In this document: one piece after another, positions 16,105 through 25,973 of the stretch
Numbering within the stretch: position 1 is the first letter of the stretch
How the letters are laid out: every line of letters starts with the position of its first letter
NCBI RefSeq assembly: GCF_004300825.1
Contig: NZ_CP036250.1
Span: 3,669,001 to 3,733,000, forward strand
DNA from: Egicoccus halophilus
Lineage (GTDB): Bacteria > Actinomycetota > Nitriliruptoria > Nitriliruptorales > Nitriliruptoraceae
Length of the DNA stretch: 64,000 nucleotides
Direction: 5' to 3'
Program-made: the position numbers and the translations under genes
The notes under the pieces: model-generated
Seen by the model: the letters and a program-made list of their open reading frames with translations, nothing else
Databases searched by the model: none
Told to the model about the DNA's origin: nothing

Positions 16105-16790
16105 GGGCGGTCCTGGTCCTGGTCCTGGAGCCGGTGCCGGTCGCGGGCCCGGGTCCGTTCGCGGTCGAGCTGGTGTTCGACCTGCTCGGTGGTCACACAC
16201 GGACCGCGGCACGGCGCCGGCGTGCTGTGCTCGAGCGTCCACTGCCCGACGACGTTGTCCCCGGTCGCCAGGGTGTGGCCGGCATGGACGTGCAGGCACT
16301 TGATGTGCCCGGGCATGCCGCCGGCCGACGGGTTCCCCGGCAGCGGGTCCCCCAGTTCGTTCCGGGCCGCGACGTAGCGCTCGGAAGCCGCGGCGTAGGC
16401 GGCCGCGAACGACTCGTCGGTCGCCAGCCGTTCGTTGAGGCCGACCATCGCGTGGTCGGCCTCGAGGCGGCCCACCCGGGAGCGCATCACCGGGCAGGTC
16501 AACCAGAAGGTGGTCGGGAACGGGGTGCCGTCGTCGAGGCGCGGGTCGACCCGCACCACCGTCGGCAACCCGAACACACAGGTGTGCACCACCGCCGGTT
16601 CACCCCGGGAGGGCCGGCCGAGCTGCGCCGACACGACGGCGCGCCCGCGCGCATCGGCGGGTGGAGCTGCCAGCGCCCGGGCGTAGGAAGCCGCCGGATC
16701 CGGCCGGACGGCGTCGGTCTGGGGACCGGACGCGTCCGGCGGCCGGACGGCGACGGGGACGGGGCCGTCGGCCCCGTCAGCGGAGGTCAC
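16101..16790 (-). CDS. DUF501 family protein
   Basis: Protein of 229 residues. The conserved DUF501 core runs from about 60 to 200: VFGLPTVVRVDPRLDDGTPF, FWLTCPVM, GHIKCLHVHAGHTLATGDN and PCRGPCV. The conserved Cys and His residues look capable of binding metal, but this is inference. The N-terminal 45 residues (Pro/Asp-rich) and the charged C-terminus are variable. Its function is unknown in the family, though it is nearly always between ftsB/divIC and ppx, as here. Its start overlaps the end of the S1-domain gene by a few bases. Confidence 0.88.
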   Translation of the reverse strand: MTSADGADGPVPVAVRPPDASGPQTDAVRPDPAASYARALAAPPADARGRAVVSAQLGRPSRGEPAVVHTCVFGLPTVVRVDPRLDDGTPFPTTFWLTCPVMRSRVGRLEADHAMVGLNERLATDESFAAAYAAASERYVAARNELGDPLPGNPSAGGMPGHIKCLHVHAGHTLATGDNVVGQWTLEHSTPAPCRGPCVTTEQVEHQLDRERTRARDRHRLQDQDQDRP

Positions 16791-17173
16791 GAGACGACGC
16801 GTCCGCGACGCTGCCGGCGTGCCTCACCCTGGATCATCTGCGACTTGTGCATGAACCGCCGCAGACGCTTGTTGAAGTCCTTGTCGAGCTTCGACCGCAG
16901 GTTGACGGACTCCTCGTCCTGCCACTCCGGGTCGGCCCGCTTGATGGACAGGTCGACCTTGCCGTCGTCCTTGACGTCGAGCACCTTGACGTCGACCTCG
17001 TCACCTTCGGCGAGGTAGGCGTAGATGTTCTCGACGAAGTCGGCGTCGACCTCGGAAACGTGGACCAGCCCGGTGACGACGCCGCCGTCCTCGGTGGACA
17101 CTTCGACGAACGCGCCGTACTCCTCGAGCCGGACGACCTTGCCCTTGACGATCTGACCCTGCAGTTGGACCAA
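16787..17173 (-). CDS. S1 RNA-binding domain protein
   Basis: Protein of 128 residues. One S1 domain at about 5-78 (IVKGKVVRLEEYGAFVEV, VTGLVHVSEVDADFVENI, VKVLDVKDDGKVDLSIKRA) is followed by a basic tail (NKRLRRFMHKSQM, RRQRRGRVVS). It resembles the single-S1 proteins of the YugI/CvfD/GSP13 group, which act on ribosomes or translation. The only plausible in-frame start is TTG 17173; an AGGAG touches it directly, which is unusual spacing. It sits between ftsB and DUF501, separated from ftsB by a hairpin, so it probably has its own promoter in 17174-17364. Confidence 0.8.
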   Translation of the reverse strand: MVQLQGQIVKGKVVRLEEYGAFVEVSTEDGGVVTGLVHVSEVDADFVENIYAYLAEGDEVDVKVLDVKDDGKVDLSIKRADPEWQDEESVNLRSKLDKDFNKRLRRFMHKSQMIQGEARRQRRGRVVS

Positions 17174-17364
17174 CTCCTGTGGGGCGATGAGGCGCTCGCG
17201 CGAGGCGCCGTGGGCCCCGGTCGTAGCCGCACATCAGGCGGCTGGCGATGGAAGAACCCGGTCCGGGCAACGGGCCGGGTGCGCGCGGGCAGGACCGGCT
17301 GGGGTCCCGCACCCGCAAACCGTACGGACCGGACGGCTCGGGAGCAAGACCCGGACACCATCCG

Positions 17365-17399
17365 ATCGTCCCCGCCCACCGTGCGGGCGGCAGGACGAT
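17365..17399 (-). terminator. Strong hairpin after ftsB
   Basis: The outer arms ATCGTCC (17365-17371) and GGACGAT (17393-17399) enclose the inner arms CCGCCC and GGGCGG around a seven-base loop. It lies 16 bases past the ftsB stop and so probably ends the eno-ftsB transcript. The rest of 17174-17364 shows no reading frame I would support and likely holds the promoter of the S1-domain gene. Confidence 0.6.
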
Positions 17400-17414
17400 G
17401 GCGTCGCCGGCCGC

Positions 17415-19288
<1,874 letters not shown>

Positions 19289-19387
19289 TCACGGACGTGC
19301 GCGGGGGAAACAACGTCGACACGAACGACTGGCGGGGGCGGGAACGGGAACCGGTCCGGGTGCCGTCGGCGCGCAGCGGTGCGGGTC

Positions 19388-19717
19388 TCAGACGTCGAGC
19401 CGCCAGATCCGGCGCACCACCGCCGCACTCACGACGGCGACCAGCGACCCGAGCACCGCGCCCCGCCCGCGACGAGCACCCAGCGCGGCACCTCCCGTCG
19501 CGCCCGCCACCCCCGCACCGAGCACCACGACGGTGTCGATCGGGAAGGGGCGTCGATCGCCACGGCCCCGTGCGAGCGCGGCGAGCTCGACGTCGGTGTC
19601 CCAGCCGGCGAGCACGTCACGGTCGGCACCACGCACGGCGCGGGGCGGCAGGTCCGGCGGACGGATACTGGCCGGCTCCGCTGGCACCGAGGCGTCGGTG
19701 GTGTGGTCGGCGGACAT
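19388..19717 (-). CDS. Small membrane protein of unknown function
   Basis: Protein of 109 residues. A polar N-terminal 60 residues (DRDVLAGWDTDVELAALARG) precedes a Gly/Ala/Val hydrophobic hairpin at about 63-103 (VVVLGAGVAGATGG, AVLGSLVAVVSAAVVRRIW). GAGGAAC precedes the ATG at 19717. It lies between mazG and eno on the same strand. The composition and ribosome site support a real gene; no family is recognised. Confidence 0.55.
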   Translation of the reverse strand: MSADHTTDASVPAEPASIRPPDLPPRAVRGADRDVLAGWDTDVELAALARGRGDRRPFPIDTVVVLGAGVAGATGGAALGARRGRGAVLGSLVAVVSAAVVRRIWRLDV

Positions 19718-19856
19718 GGCGTTCCTCGACGATGCAGGGGGCGGTCAGCCTAGTGCTCGACGCCGTCGCGCGTCGCCGCGCACCGGGCGTGCCGGCAGCG
19801 TAGGGCGGTCGGACGGCGACGCAAGGAGATGACGGGGCGCCGTCCGAGCGGCGCGG

Positions 19857-21023
19857 TCAGTCCGGCGCCTTGACCTCGTCCCACAGCTCGAGCCAGGTGT
19901 CCCGGCTGAGGTCGTCGACGGGCAGGTCCCGCTTCGCCGCCAGTGCGAGCATCGCCTCGAAACGGCTGCGGAACTTGCGTCCGGCCGCCCGCGCCGCCTC
20001 CTCCGGGTCGATGCCGAGCGTCCGTCCGAGCCCGACGACCGCGCCGAGCAGGTCGCCGAACTCCTCGAGGCGGTGCTCACCGTCGGCGGCGAGCAGTTCG
20101 TCGAGTTCCTCGCGGACCCGGTCGGCCGGCTCGTGGGAACCTCCCCAGTCGAACCCGCGCTTGGCGGCCTTGCGCTCCAGCGTCTCGAGCAGCAGCAGCC
20201 CCGGCAGGGCCGGCGGCACCCCGTCGAAGGGGCCGGTCCGATCGGTCTTCTCCGCGGCCTTGAGCTGGTCCCAGTTGCGCTGCACGTCCTCGGCGCCGTC
20301 CACCTCGACGTCGGCGAACACGTGGGGATGGCGACGCACGAGCTTGTCCACGATGCCGCGGGTCACGTCGTCGATGCCGAACGCACCACGGTCCCGGGCG
20401 ACCTGGGCCTGGAAGACGACCTGCAACAGGACGTCGCCGAGCTCCTCCTCGATGTCGACGTCGACACCGCGCTCGATCGCGTCGAGCAGCTCGTAGGTCT
20501 CCTCGACGAGATAGCGGCCGAGCGTGTGGTGATCCTGCTCGAGATCCCACGGGCAGCCGTGCTCGGGGTCACGGAGGCGACGCAGGACGTCGACCAGGCG
20601 GGTGAACTCCGCCCCGGCCGGCTGCTGGGCCAGGAAGACGAACTCGACCTCGGCACCCAGCAGCTGCGCCTGACCGCCCAGCGTCGGGCCCAGACCCTCG
20701 TCACCGGGACCCAGGAGGTACACCACGACGCCGTCGGCCTCGGCCTGGGCGAGCAGTGCCTTGGCGAGGCGGCGGTCCTCCGGGCTGCCGGGGCGTGCCA
20801 GGTCGAGGTCCCGCCGTTCCAGCGGGGACGGTTCGACCGTGACGAGGTCCAGCCCCGCGAAGAACAGGTGCTGCGCACTCGGGTGGGCGTCGGGGTCGCG
20901 CAGGTGGACCACCGGAGCGCTCGCCAGCGCGTCCCAGGCCTGGAACGGCAGCAGGCCCGGCAACGCATCGGAGGTCTCCACGAGGACGACCCGTGGCGGT
21001 TCGCTGCCCGCGGTCGGGCTCAT
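19857..21023 (-). CDS. mazG: Nucleoside triphosphate pyrophosphohydrolase MazG
   Basis: Protein of 388 residues. From about 165 a MazG domain is clear: LRRLRDPEHGCPWDLEQDHH, LVEETYELLDAIERG, EEELGDVLLQVVFQA and VRRHPHVFADVEV, followed by a second half with WDQLKAAEK and LEEFGDLLGAVV. The EExxE/ExxD metal ligands are present. The first 150 residues resemble a reduced tetrapyrrole-methylase-like domain, as in YabN-type MazG proteins, but lack motifs I can name. It hydrolyses (d)NTPs to monophosphates and may clear damaged nucleotides. It follows the PpiC-type gene by 19 bases. Confidence 0.9.
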   Translation of the reverse strand: MSPTAGSEPPRVVLVETSDALPGLLPFQAWDALASAPVVHLRDPDAHPSAQHLFFAGLDLVTVEPSPLERRDLDLARPGSPEDRRLAKALLAQAEADGVVVYLLGPGDEGLGPTLGGQAQLLGAEVEFVFLAQQPAGAEFTRLVDVLRRLRDPEHGCPWDLEQDHHTLGRYLVEETYELLDAIERGVDVDIEEELGDVLLQVVFQAQVARDRGAFGIDDVTRGIVDKLVRRHPHVFADVEVDGAEDVQRNWDQLKAAEKTDRTGPFDGVPPALPGLLLLETLERKAAKRGFDWGGSHEPADRVREELDELLAADGEHRLEEFGDLLGAVVGLGRTLGIDPEEAARAAGRKFRSRFEAMLALAAKRDLPVDDLSRDTWLELWDEVKAPD

Positions 21024-21042
21024 ACCCGGACTCCGCGTCGGC

Positions 21043-22035
21043 TCATTCCTCGACCGGTGCGTCGGCGGTCGGCTCCTCGATCAGCTCGTCGGGCAACAGC
21101 CCCTGCGCCGGCTCCGCGCCCTGCCCGACACGACCGGGCTCGACCACCCGCTGCTGCACGGGGTCCCAGCTCCCGAGACCGGTGCCGACGGAGACGTCGG
21201 CCTCCGCGAACGCCTCGCTCAGGCGCCGGTCGACCTCGAGGTTGGCGGCCTGCAGCGGGTCACCACCACCAGTCGCCTGCTCGACGGTGTCCTCACCGGT
21301 CACCTCGAGCACGTGGAAACCGAAGCTGGACTCGACCGGGCCGACGACCTCGCCGATCTCGGCCTCCCACACCGCGTCGTCGAACTCCGGCACGAAGGCG
21401 CCACGCGGGTTCTGTCCGAGCTCGCCGCCCTGTGCACCGCTGCCCGGATCGATCGAGCGCTCCTGGGCCAGCGCGGCGAAGTCGCCGCCGCCCGCGAGCT
21501 CGTCGACGATCTCCTGCGCCTCGTCCTCGGTCTCCACGAGGATGTGACGCACCTCGCGGACCTCGACCTCCTCGAGGTCGACGTCCTCGGCGAGCTGGTC
21601 GCGCAGCACGTCGAGGCGGGCGGTCGCCGGCACCAACGCCTCGCGGTAGAGCTCGACGGTCAGGCCGCTCTGCTGGGAGGCGAGCACCTCGGCGAGGCCC
21701 TCCTCGCCACCGAACGCCTCGAGGTCCTGCTCGTAGCGGGCCTGCACCTCGGCCTCGTCGACCGTGATCCCGAGCTCGTCGGTGTAGTTCTCGATGACCT
21801 CCACCTGGATCAGGAAGGTCAGCACGTTGCGCTGGAGGTCGCCGACCAGCTGGTTGCGCTGCTGCGCGTCCATGCCGGTGGTCTCGCCCGTCAGCTCGCG
21901 GACGGCGTCCTCGAGCTGCTCGCGCGGGATCACCTCGCCGTCCACGGTGGCTGCGGCGCCGGGGGTCGTGGCCGCACCACACCCGGCGAGCAGGGCCGTG
22001 AGCACGGCGGCGGACAACAGCGAGCGGATGCGCAC
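21043..22035 (-). CDS. PpiC/SurA-like peptidyl-prolyl isomerase lipoprotein
   Basis: Lipoprotein foldase of 330 residues. Signal and lipobox are LLSAAVLTALLAGCG. A SurA-like N-terminal helical region (VDGEVIPREQLEDAVRELTG, VLTFLIQVEVIENYTDELGI) covers about 30-160. A parvulin domain follows at about 165-260 (VREVRHILVETEDEAQEIVD, GELGQNPRGAFVPEFDDAVW, FGFHVLEVTG). It is predicted to assist folding of exported proteins on the outer face of the membrane. GTG 22035 has TGGAG nine to ten bases upstream. Pairing with mazG is common in actinobacteria. Confidence 0.9.
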   Translation of the reverse strand: MRIRSLLSAAVLTALLAGCGAATTPGAAATVDGEVIPREQLEDAVRELTGETTGMDAQQRNQLVGDLQRNVLTFLIQVEVIENYTDELGITVDEAEVQARYEQDLEAFGGEEGLAEVLASQQSGLTVELYREALVPATARLDVLRDQLAEDVDLEEVEVREVRHILVETEDEAQEIVDELAGGGDFAALAQERSIDPGSGAQGGELGQNPRGAFVPEFDDAVWEAEIGEVVGPVESSFGFHVLEVTGEDTVEQATGGGDPLQAANLEVDRRLSEAFAEADVSVGTGLGSWDPVQQRVVEPGRVGQGAEPAQGLLPDELIEEPTADAPVEE

Positions 22036-22204
22036 GGCGAGGTACTCCAGGGACGAACGGGGGCGGCCGACGGCGGCGGCGAGAGCGGCACGACGTTTGC
22101 GACACGCGTCGGCCGCGGAGTCTACTGCCTCGATACTGCCCGTCCCGCGCCGGGATGCGCAGGGACGTGGCAGCCAGCGCGCACGACCACCCGCAGCCCG
22201 ACCC

Positions 22205-23052
22205 CTAGCAGGACGTCGCGTCGGCCGTCCCCCCAGCGGCCGCATCGGCCGTCCCCCCAGCGGCCGCATCGGCCGTCCCCCCAGCGGCCGCATCGGCCGA
22301 CGCCTCGGTGATCGCGCGGAAGCGCGCGAGCCGGTCCTCCGCGTCGAGCAGTGGGCAGCCGGCGCAGTAGTCGTACTGCTCGAGCCGGTAGGCGCGGCAG
22401 CAGGTGTTGCGCACCCGGTGGGTGGCGCTCGCGCCGGCGACCGTGACCGGCACCCAGTTGGTGCCGCCACGCAGCGGCGGCGTTCCGTCGAGCAGGGTGT
22501 CCGCCGCGTCGCGGGCGGCACGTGGCGCACCCACGAGGTCCCCCAACCACTGCAGCGCCGCGGCGAACGTGTCCGCCACCTCGCCCCACAGCGCCGGCAT
22601 CCCCAGGCGCGCACGCGAGCGGAACGCGGGCAGCAGGCCCTCGATCGTCCCGACGACGTCGTCACGCACGCGCCTGAGCAGGCGGTCCAGGTCGGCGTCG
22701 ACCTCCGCGTCGAGGCCGTGCAGGTGCACCCCCGTGCACGCGCCGGAGGCGTCGTGGACCAACGTGATGCCCTCGGCCCGTAGGCGCGGGGCGATGCCCG
22801 ACACCACGGCCGTCGCGAGCGGCGGCGCGGTCACCCGCCACACGAGGTCGTGGAGGACCAGGCCCGCGGCCACGTCACGATGGGCGGTCGCCAGCCCCTG
22901 GGCCCGGGACGCGACGAGCGTGTCGAGACGCGCCCCGTCGGTGGCCAGCGCGTCGAGGCGCACCGCCTCCTGCGGTGGCGGGCCGTCTCGGCGCCGAACC
23001 AGGGGCTGAGCGCGGTGACGGCGGCCAGGGCGTCGGCGAGCGGCGGCGTCAT
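22205..23052 (-). pseudogene. FhuF-like ferric-iron reductase, frameshifted (one base missing near 22984)
   Basis: The N-terminus reads MTPPLADALAAVTALSPWFG in one frame (from ATG 23052), and the rest (GPPPQEAVRLDALATDGA onward to the stop at 22205) is in another. Adding one base after GCC GAG AC near 22984 would join them as a continuous 280-residue protein. The C-terminus has the FhuF (2Fe-2S) signature RNTCCRAYRL...YDYCAGCPLL (C-C-x10-C-x2-C). Such proteins reduce ferric siderophores in the cytoplasm. The last 30 residues are three copies of an AAAGGTAD-type repeat. Whether the frameshift is real or a sequencing error cannot be told here. An iron box lies upstream. Confidence 0.75.
22221..22292. 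repeat. 24-bp tandem repeat, three copies, in the FhuF-like C-terminal tail
   Basis: Three identical 24-base units at 22221, 22245 and 22269, then a partial fourth. The unit length is a multiple of three, so copy-number change keeps the frame. It encodes an Ala/Gly/Thr/Asp tail after the iron-sulphur motif. Confidence 0.9.
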
Positions 23053-23177
23053 GCCGCCCCGTCCCGCGACCACGGCGAGCCGACCGGCACCCGTCCTGTG
23101 CTGGCGTCGACGCCACGGACACCCCCGGGCCGGGCGGGCACGGGGATCCCGACGATGCTCGGCGTCTGACCGGACAT
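23049..23177 (-). CDS. Possible 42-residue peptide between the iron box and the FhuF-like gene
   Basis: ATG 23177 opens a 42-codon frame starting MSGQTPSIVGIPVPARPGG and ending SPWSRDGAA. Its stop overlaps the FhuF-like start as ATGA, the usual sign of coupled translation. A GGGAG lies about ten bases upstream, and the iron box is 30 bases upstream. No family is recognised; it is Gly/Pro/Arg-rich with no membrane segment. It could be a real small protein or a leader frame that feeds ribosomes to the next gene. Confidence 0.4.
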   Translation of the reverse strand: MSGQTPSIVGIPVPARPGGVRGVDASTGRVPVGSPWSRDGAA

Positions 23178-23206
23178 CTTGTTGGAGCTCCCGACCGTGG
23201 ACCAGT

Positions 23207-23225
23207 GAAGGTTAGGCCAACCTGA
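23207..23225. promoter_or_regulatory. DtxR/IdeR-type iron box
   Basis: A 19-base site whose core AGGTTAGGCCAACCT is a near-perfect palindrome and matches about 15 of 19 positions of the DtxR/IdeR consensus (TTAGGTTAGSCTAACCTAA). It lies 30 bases upstream of the small ORF and FhuF-like gene, leftward. With iron bound, IdeR would repress them, fitting a ferric-siderophore reductase. It is also about 140 bases before the rightward Fur-family gene. Confidence 0.75.
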
Positions 23226-23340
23226 GCCGTCGCGCGAGGCCGCGGTGCGGACGGCGCGATCCAGCGGTGCGGCGGTGCGGCCGGTCGATGGGTTGCGCCG
23301 CTCGAACCGCTGGCCCGGGCAGGAAGCGTCACCATTCTCG

Positions 23341-23350
23341 GAACGTGTTC
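23341..23350. promoter_or_regulatory. Inverted repeat at the Fur-family gene start
   Basis: GAACGTGTTC (arms GAAC/GTTC) lies 13 bases before the ATG at 23363, in the ribosome-site region. A related GGAACTGTTCC sits between znuA and znuC. The spacer differs by one base, so common control is only a suggestion. Confidence 0.3.
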
Positions 23351-23362
23351 TATGCTGGCGGC

Positions 23363-23797
23363 ATGAACAACGACGTCCACGCCATCGTCGACGAGCAACT
23401 GCGTCGCGCCCGCCAGCGCTACACCGGCGGGCGTCGCCAGCTCGTCCAGCTGCTGATCGACGCGGGGCGGCCGGTGACGATCCCCGAACTGCAGGAGATC
23501 GGTGCGCGCCAGTCGCAGAGTTCGCTCTATCGCAACCTCGCCACCCTCGAGCAGTGCGGCGCCGTGCGTCGTCTGGCGTCGACCGACGACGTCGCCCGCT
23601 ACGAGCTGACCGAGGAACTCTCCGAGCACCACCACCATCTGCTGTGTTCGTCGTGTGGCCGGCTCGAGGACGTCGTGCTGCCGCCGCGGATCGAGCGAGC
23701 CCTGGCCGAGGCCGCCGAGGAGGCCCGCCGACAGACCGACTTCGACGTGGACTCCCACCGCTTCGAGCTCGTGGGCACCTGCGCCACCTGCAACTGA
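23363..23797 (+). CDS. Fur-family metal regulator (Zur-like by context)
   Basis: Protein of 144 residues. The winged-helix domain is at about 1-80 (QRYTGGRRQLVQLLIDAGRP, SSLYRNLATLEQCGAVRRL). The metal/dimer domain contains EHHHHLLCSSCGRLEDV and ends in VGTCATCN, giving two CxxC pairs for the structural zinc. The neighbouring znu genes point to zinc uptake control (Zur), but Fur or Nur cannot be excluded from sequence alone. It is convergent with znuB. The ATG at 23363 is 12 bases past a GAAC/GTTC palindrome that may be its own operator. Confidence 0.9.
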   Translation: MNNDVHAIVDEQLRRARQRYTGGRRQLVQLLIDAGRPVTIPELQEIGARQSQSSLYRNLATLEQCGAVRRLASTDDVARYELTEELSEHHHHLLCSSCGRLEDVVLPPRIERALAEAAEEARRQTDFDVDSHRFELVGTCATCN

Positions 23798-23849
23798 CCA
23801 CCACGGGACCACGACCGGGTCGCCCACCGGACTCGTCGGCGGGGCACGG

Positions 23850-24749
23850 TCAGGCGGGGACCGCGGCGGAGGGGCCCGACGGCGCATCGGTGCCGTCGAC
23901 GTCGTCGCCGCGACGGGCACGCCAACCGCGCAACGTCTCGACCGCCTCCCGGACGGCGAGCACGACGAAGAACACCAGCACCGTCAGGCCGGCGATCGTC
24001 GCGGCCGTGGCCGTGCCGAGGTGGTAGCTCAGGAGCAGTCCGGCGACGACGCAGACCGCACCGATCCCCATGGCCACGAGCATCATCACCGGCACCCGGC
24101 GCGACACCAGTGCGGCGGTCGCGGGTGGCGCGACGATGAAGGCGAACACCAGCATCGTCCCCACCGTCCGGAACGAACTGATCACGACCATCGCGATGAG
24201 TGCCAGCATCGCCAGGTGGGCCAGACCGGGCTGCAGCCCGAGCGTCTTCGCCTTCGCACGGCTGAACGAGAGCACCAGGAACGGTCGGTACAGCGCCACG
24301 GTCACCGCCACGGTGACGACGGTCGCCACCAGCAGCGTGCGCAGATGGGCGGCCGTGACCCCGATCGGCTCGCCGAACAGGATCGTGGTCAGGTCACCGG
24401 CGTAGGCCCCACCGCGCGAGATGATGGCCACACCGGCGGCGAGCATCCCGACGAACAGCAGACCGATGGCGGTGTCGTCGCCCAGACGGGTACGGGCGCT
24501 GGCGACGGTGACTCCACCGATCATCACCGCCGCGCTGAGCGCACCACCGAGCAACAGGTTGCCGCCGACGATGTAGGCGATCGCGATCCCCGGCAACACC
24601 CCGTGCGCCAACGCATCACCCATGAACGCCATGCCGCGCATCACGACCCAGGTGCCGATCAGCGAGCTGGCGACGACGGTCAGCAGCCCCGCGTACAGGG
24701 CGTTCTGCATGAAGGTGAACGAGAACGGCACGGTGAGCAGGTCGAACAC
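23850..24749 (-). CDS. znuB: Zinc/manganese ABC transporter permease (ZnuB-like)
   Basis: ABC-3 family integral membrane permease of 299 residues with about eight helices. Family marks include FMQNALYAGLLTVVASSLIG at the start, MRGMAFMGDALAHGVLPGIA (coupling region), AGDLTTILFGEPIGVT and GTMLVFAFIVAPPATAALVS. The C-terminal 40 residues are polar and variable. It pairs with ZnuA just upstream (15-base gap) and the ATPase encoded divergently at 26 kb. Zinc is the likely metal because the binding protein has a His-rich loop. Confidence 0.92.
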   Translation of the reverse strand: MFDLLTVPFSFTFMQNALYAGLLTVVASSLIGTWVVMRGMAFMGDALAHGVLPGIAIAYIVGGNLLLGGALSAAVMIGGVTVASARTRLGDDTAIGLLFVGMLAAGVAIISRGGAYAGDLTTILFGEPIGVTAAHLRTLLVATVVTVAVTVALYRPFLVLSFSRAKAKTLGLQPGLAHLAMLALIAMVVISSFRTVGTMLVFAFIVAPPATAALVSRRVPVMMLVAMGIGAVCVVAGLLLSYHLGTATAATIAGLTVLVFFVVLAVREAVETLRGWRARRGDDVDGTDAPSGPSAAVPA

Positions 24750-24764
24750 GGCGACGGGCTCCGA

Positions 24765-25922
24765 TCAGGTCAGGGCGTCGGTGATGCGACGGCCGTTCTC
24801 CCGCAGCAGGTCGAGATAGGTCTCGGCACCACTGCCAGGTTCACCGAGTGCGTCGGTGTAGAGCCCCACGACCTCGAGTTCGAGGTCGCCACGGCCGAGC
24901 ACCTCGCTGGCCAACTGCTCGGCGAGGACGGTCGAGTCGGTGTTCTCGGCGAACACGGCGGCGACCTCGGCCTCCTCGACGACCGCGATCAGCTCGGCGA
25001 ACTGCTGGGCATCGGCCTCGGCCTGGGTCGAGGACCCGGGGATCACGGTACCGAGCACCTCGAAGTCATAGCGGTGCGCGAGGTACCCCAGGGCATCGTG
25101 GTTGGTGACCAGCTGTCGATCCTCGACCGGGATGGCGGCGAACGAGTCCTCGAGCTCCTCGTGGACGGCCAGCAGCTGCTCGGCGTAGGCGTCGCCCCGA
25201 CGCTCCCACTCCTCGACCTCGACGCTCGGGTGCACCACGGCCAGCTCGGCCGCGATCAGCCCGACGCCGTCGGCCATCCGCAGCGGGTCGAACCAGACGT
25301 GCGGGTCCTCCGGACCGTGCTCGTGCGCATGGTCGTCGTCGTGCGCATGGTCGTCGTCGTGCGCATGGTCGTCGTCGTGCGCATGCCCCTCCTCGTCGGC
25401 GTGACCGTGCCCGTCGCCGTCGCCGTCGCCGTCGAACGCGATCGGGTCGAGCTGCTCGGCGAGCTCGAACACGCGCACGCCGTCCTGCTCGGCGGCGTCG
25501 AGGGCCGACAGCAGGTTCTCCTCCAGACCCAGCCCGTTGGCGACGACGAGGTCGGCCTCGCGCAGCAGCGCGGCGTCGGCCGCCGAGGGCTGGTAGCCGT
25601 GCGGGTCCGCCCCCGGCGGCATGAGGACCTCCACCGTGCCGTCACCGGTGACCAGCTCCTCCACGATGTCACCGAGGATGCTGGTCGTGGCGACCACGAG
25701 CAGCTCGTCCGCGTCGGGGGCGGCCACCGCGTCCGCCGCCCCCGCGCCCGGTTCGTCGCCGGTCCCGACGTCGGCGCCCCCGCCCTCGGCGGTCTCGGGC
25801 GGCGCGTCCTCGAGCACGTCGGTGCCCCCGCACGCCGCGAGCAGCAGGGCGAGCGCGGCAGCGACGGCGATGCCGGCCGACGAGCGGCGACGGCAGCGGG
25901 TGACGGAGAGGAGAGCACTCAT
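24765..25922 (-). CDS. znuA: Zinc-binding lipoprotein (ZnuA-like, cluster A-I)
   Basis: Solute-binding protein of 385 residues. The lipoprotein signal is ALALLLAACGG, followed by an acidic Gly-rich linker to about 70. The fold starts LLVVATTSILGDIVEELVTG, with the metal His in PPGADPHGYQPS. A loop at about 175-205 is packed with HAHDDD repeats, and the further ligands are in PEDPHVWFDPLRM, NHDALGYLAHRY and the C-terminal Asp region. The His-rich loop is typical of zinc rather than manganese proteins. The loop is encoded by an 18-bp tandem repeat. ATG 25922 is divergent from znuC. Confidence 0.92.
   Translation of the reverse strand: MSALLSVTRCRRRSSAGIAVAAALALLLAACGGTDVLEDAPPETAEGGGADVGTGDEPGAGAADAVAAPDADELLVVATTSILGDIVEELVTGDGTVEVLMPPGADPHGYQPSAADAALLREADLVVANGLGLEENLLSALDAAEQDGVRVFELAEQLDPIAFDGDGDGDGHGHADEEGHAHDDDHAHDDDHAHDDDHAHEHGPEDPHVWFDPLRMADGVGLIAAELAVVHPSVEVEEWERRGDAYAEQLLAVHEELEDSFAAIPVEDRQLVTNHDALGYLAHRYDFEVLGTVIPGSSTQAEADAQQFAELIAVVEEAEVAAVFAENTDSTVLAEQLASEVLGRGDLELEVVGLYTDALGEPGSGAETYLDLLRENGRRITDALT
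25323..25385. repeat. 18-bp tandem repeat encoding the His/Asp loop of ZnuA
   Basis: Three and a half identical 18-base units starting at 25323, 25341 and 25359. Each adds the six residues HAHDDD in frame, so slippage would lengthen or shorten the metal-binding loop. Confidence 0.9.
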
Positions 25923-25973
25923 GCGGCGACTTCCTGCAGTACGTTGAGTCTGCGACCAATGCCGATGAGGATA

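Noticed and set aside
17174..17364. Structured RNA or extra ORF upstream of the S1-domain gene
   Set aside because: Some short stems can be drawn, but none repeats or matches a riboswitch I know, and the frames (for example from 17318) have no supporting signal.
23341..23350. LexA/SOS box at the Fur-family gene
   Set aside because: Actinobacterial SOS boxes are GAAC-n4-GTTC with CG flanks; here the spacer is two bases.
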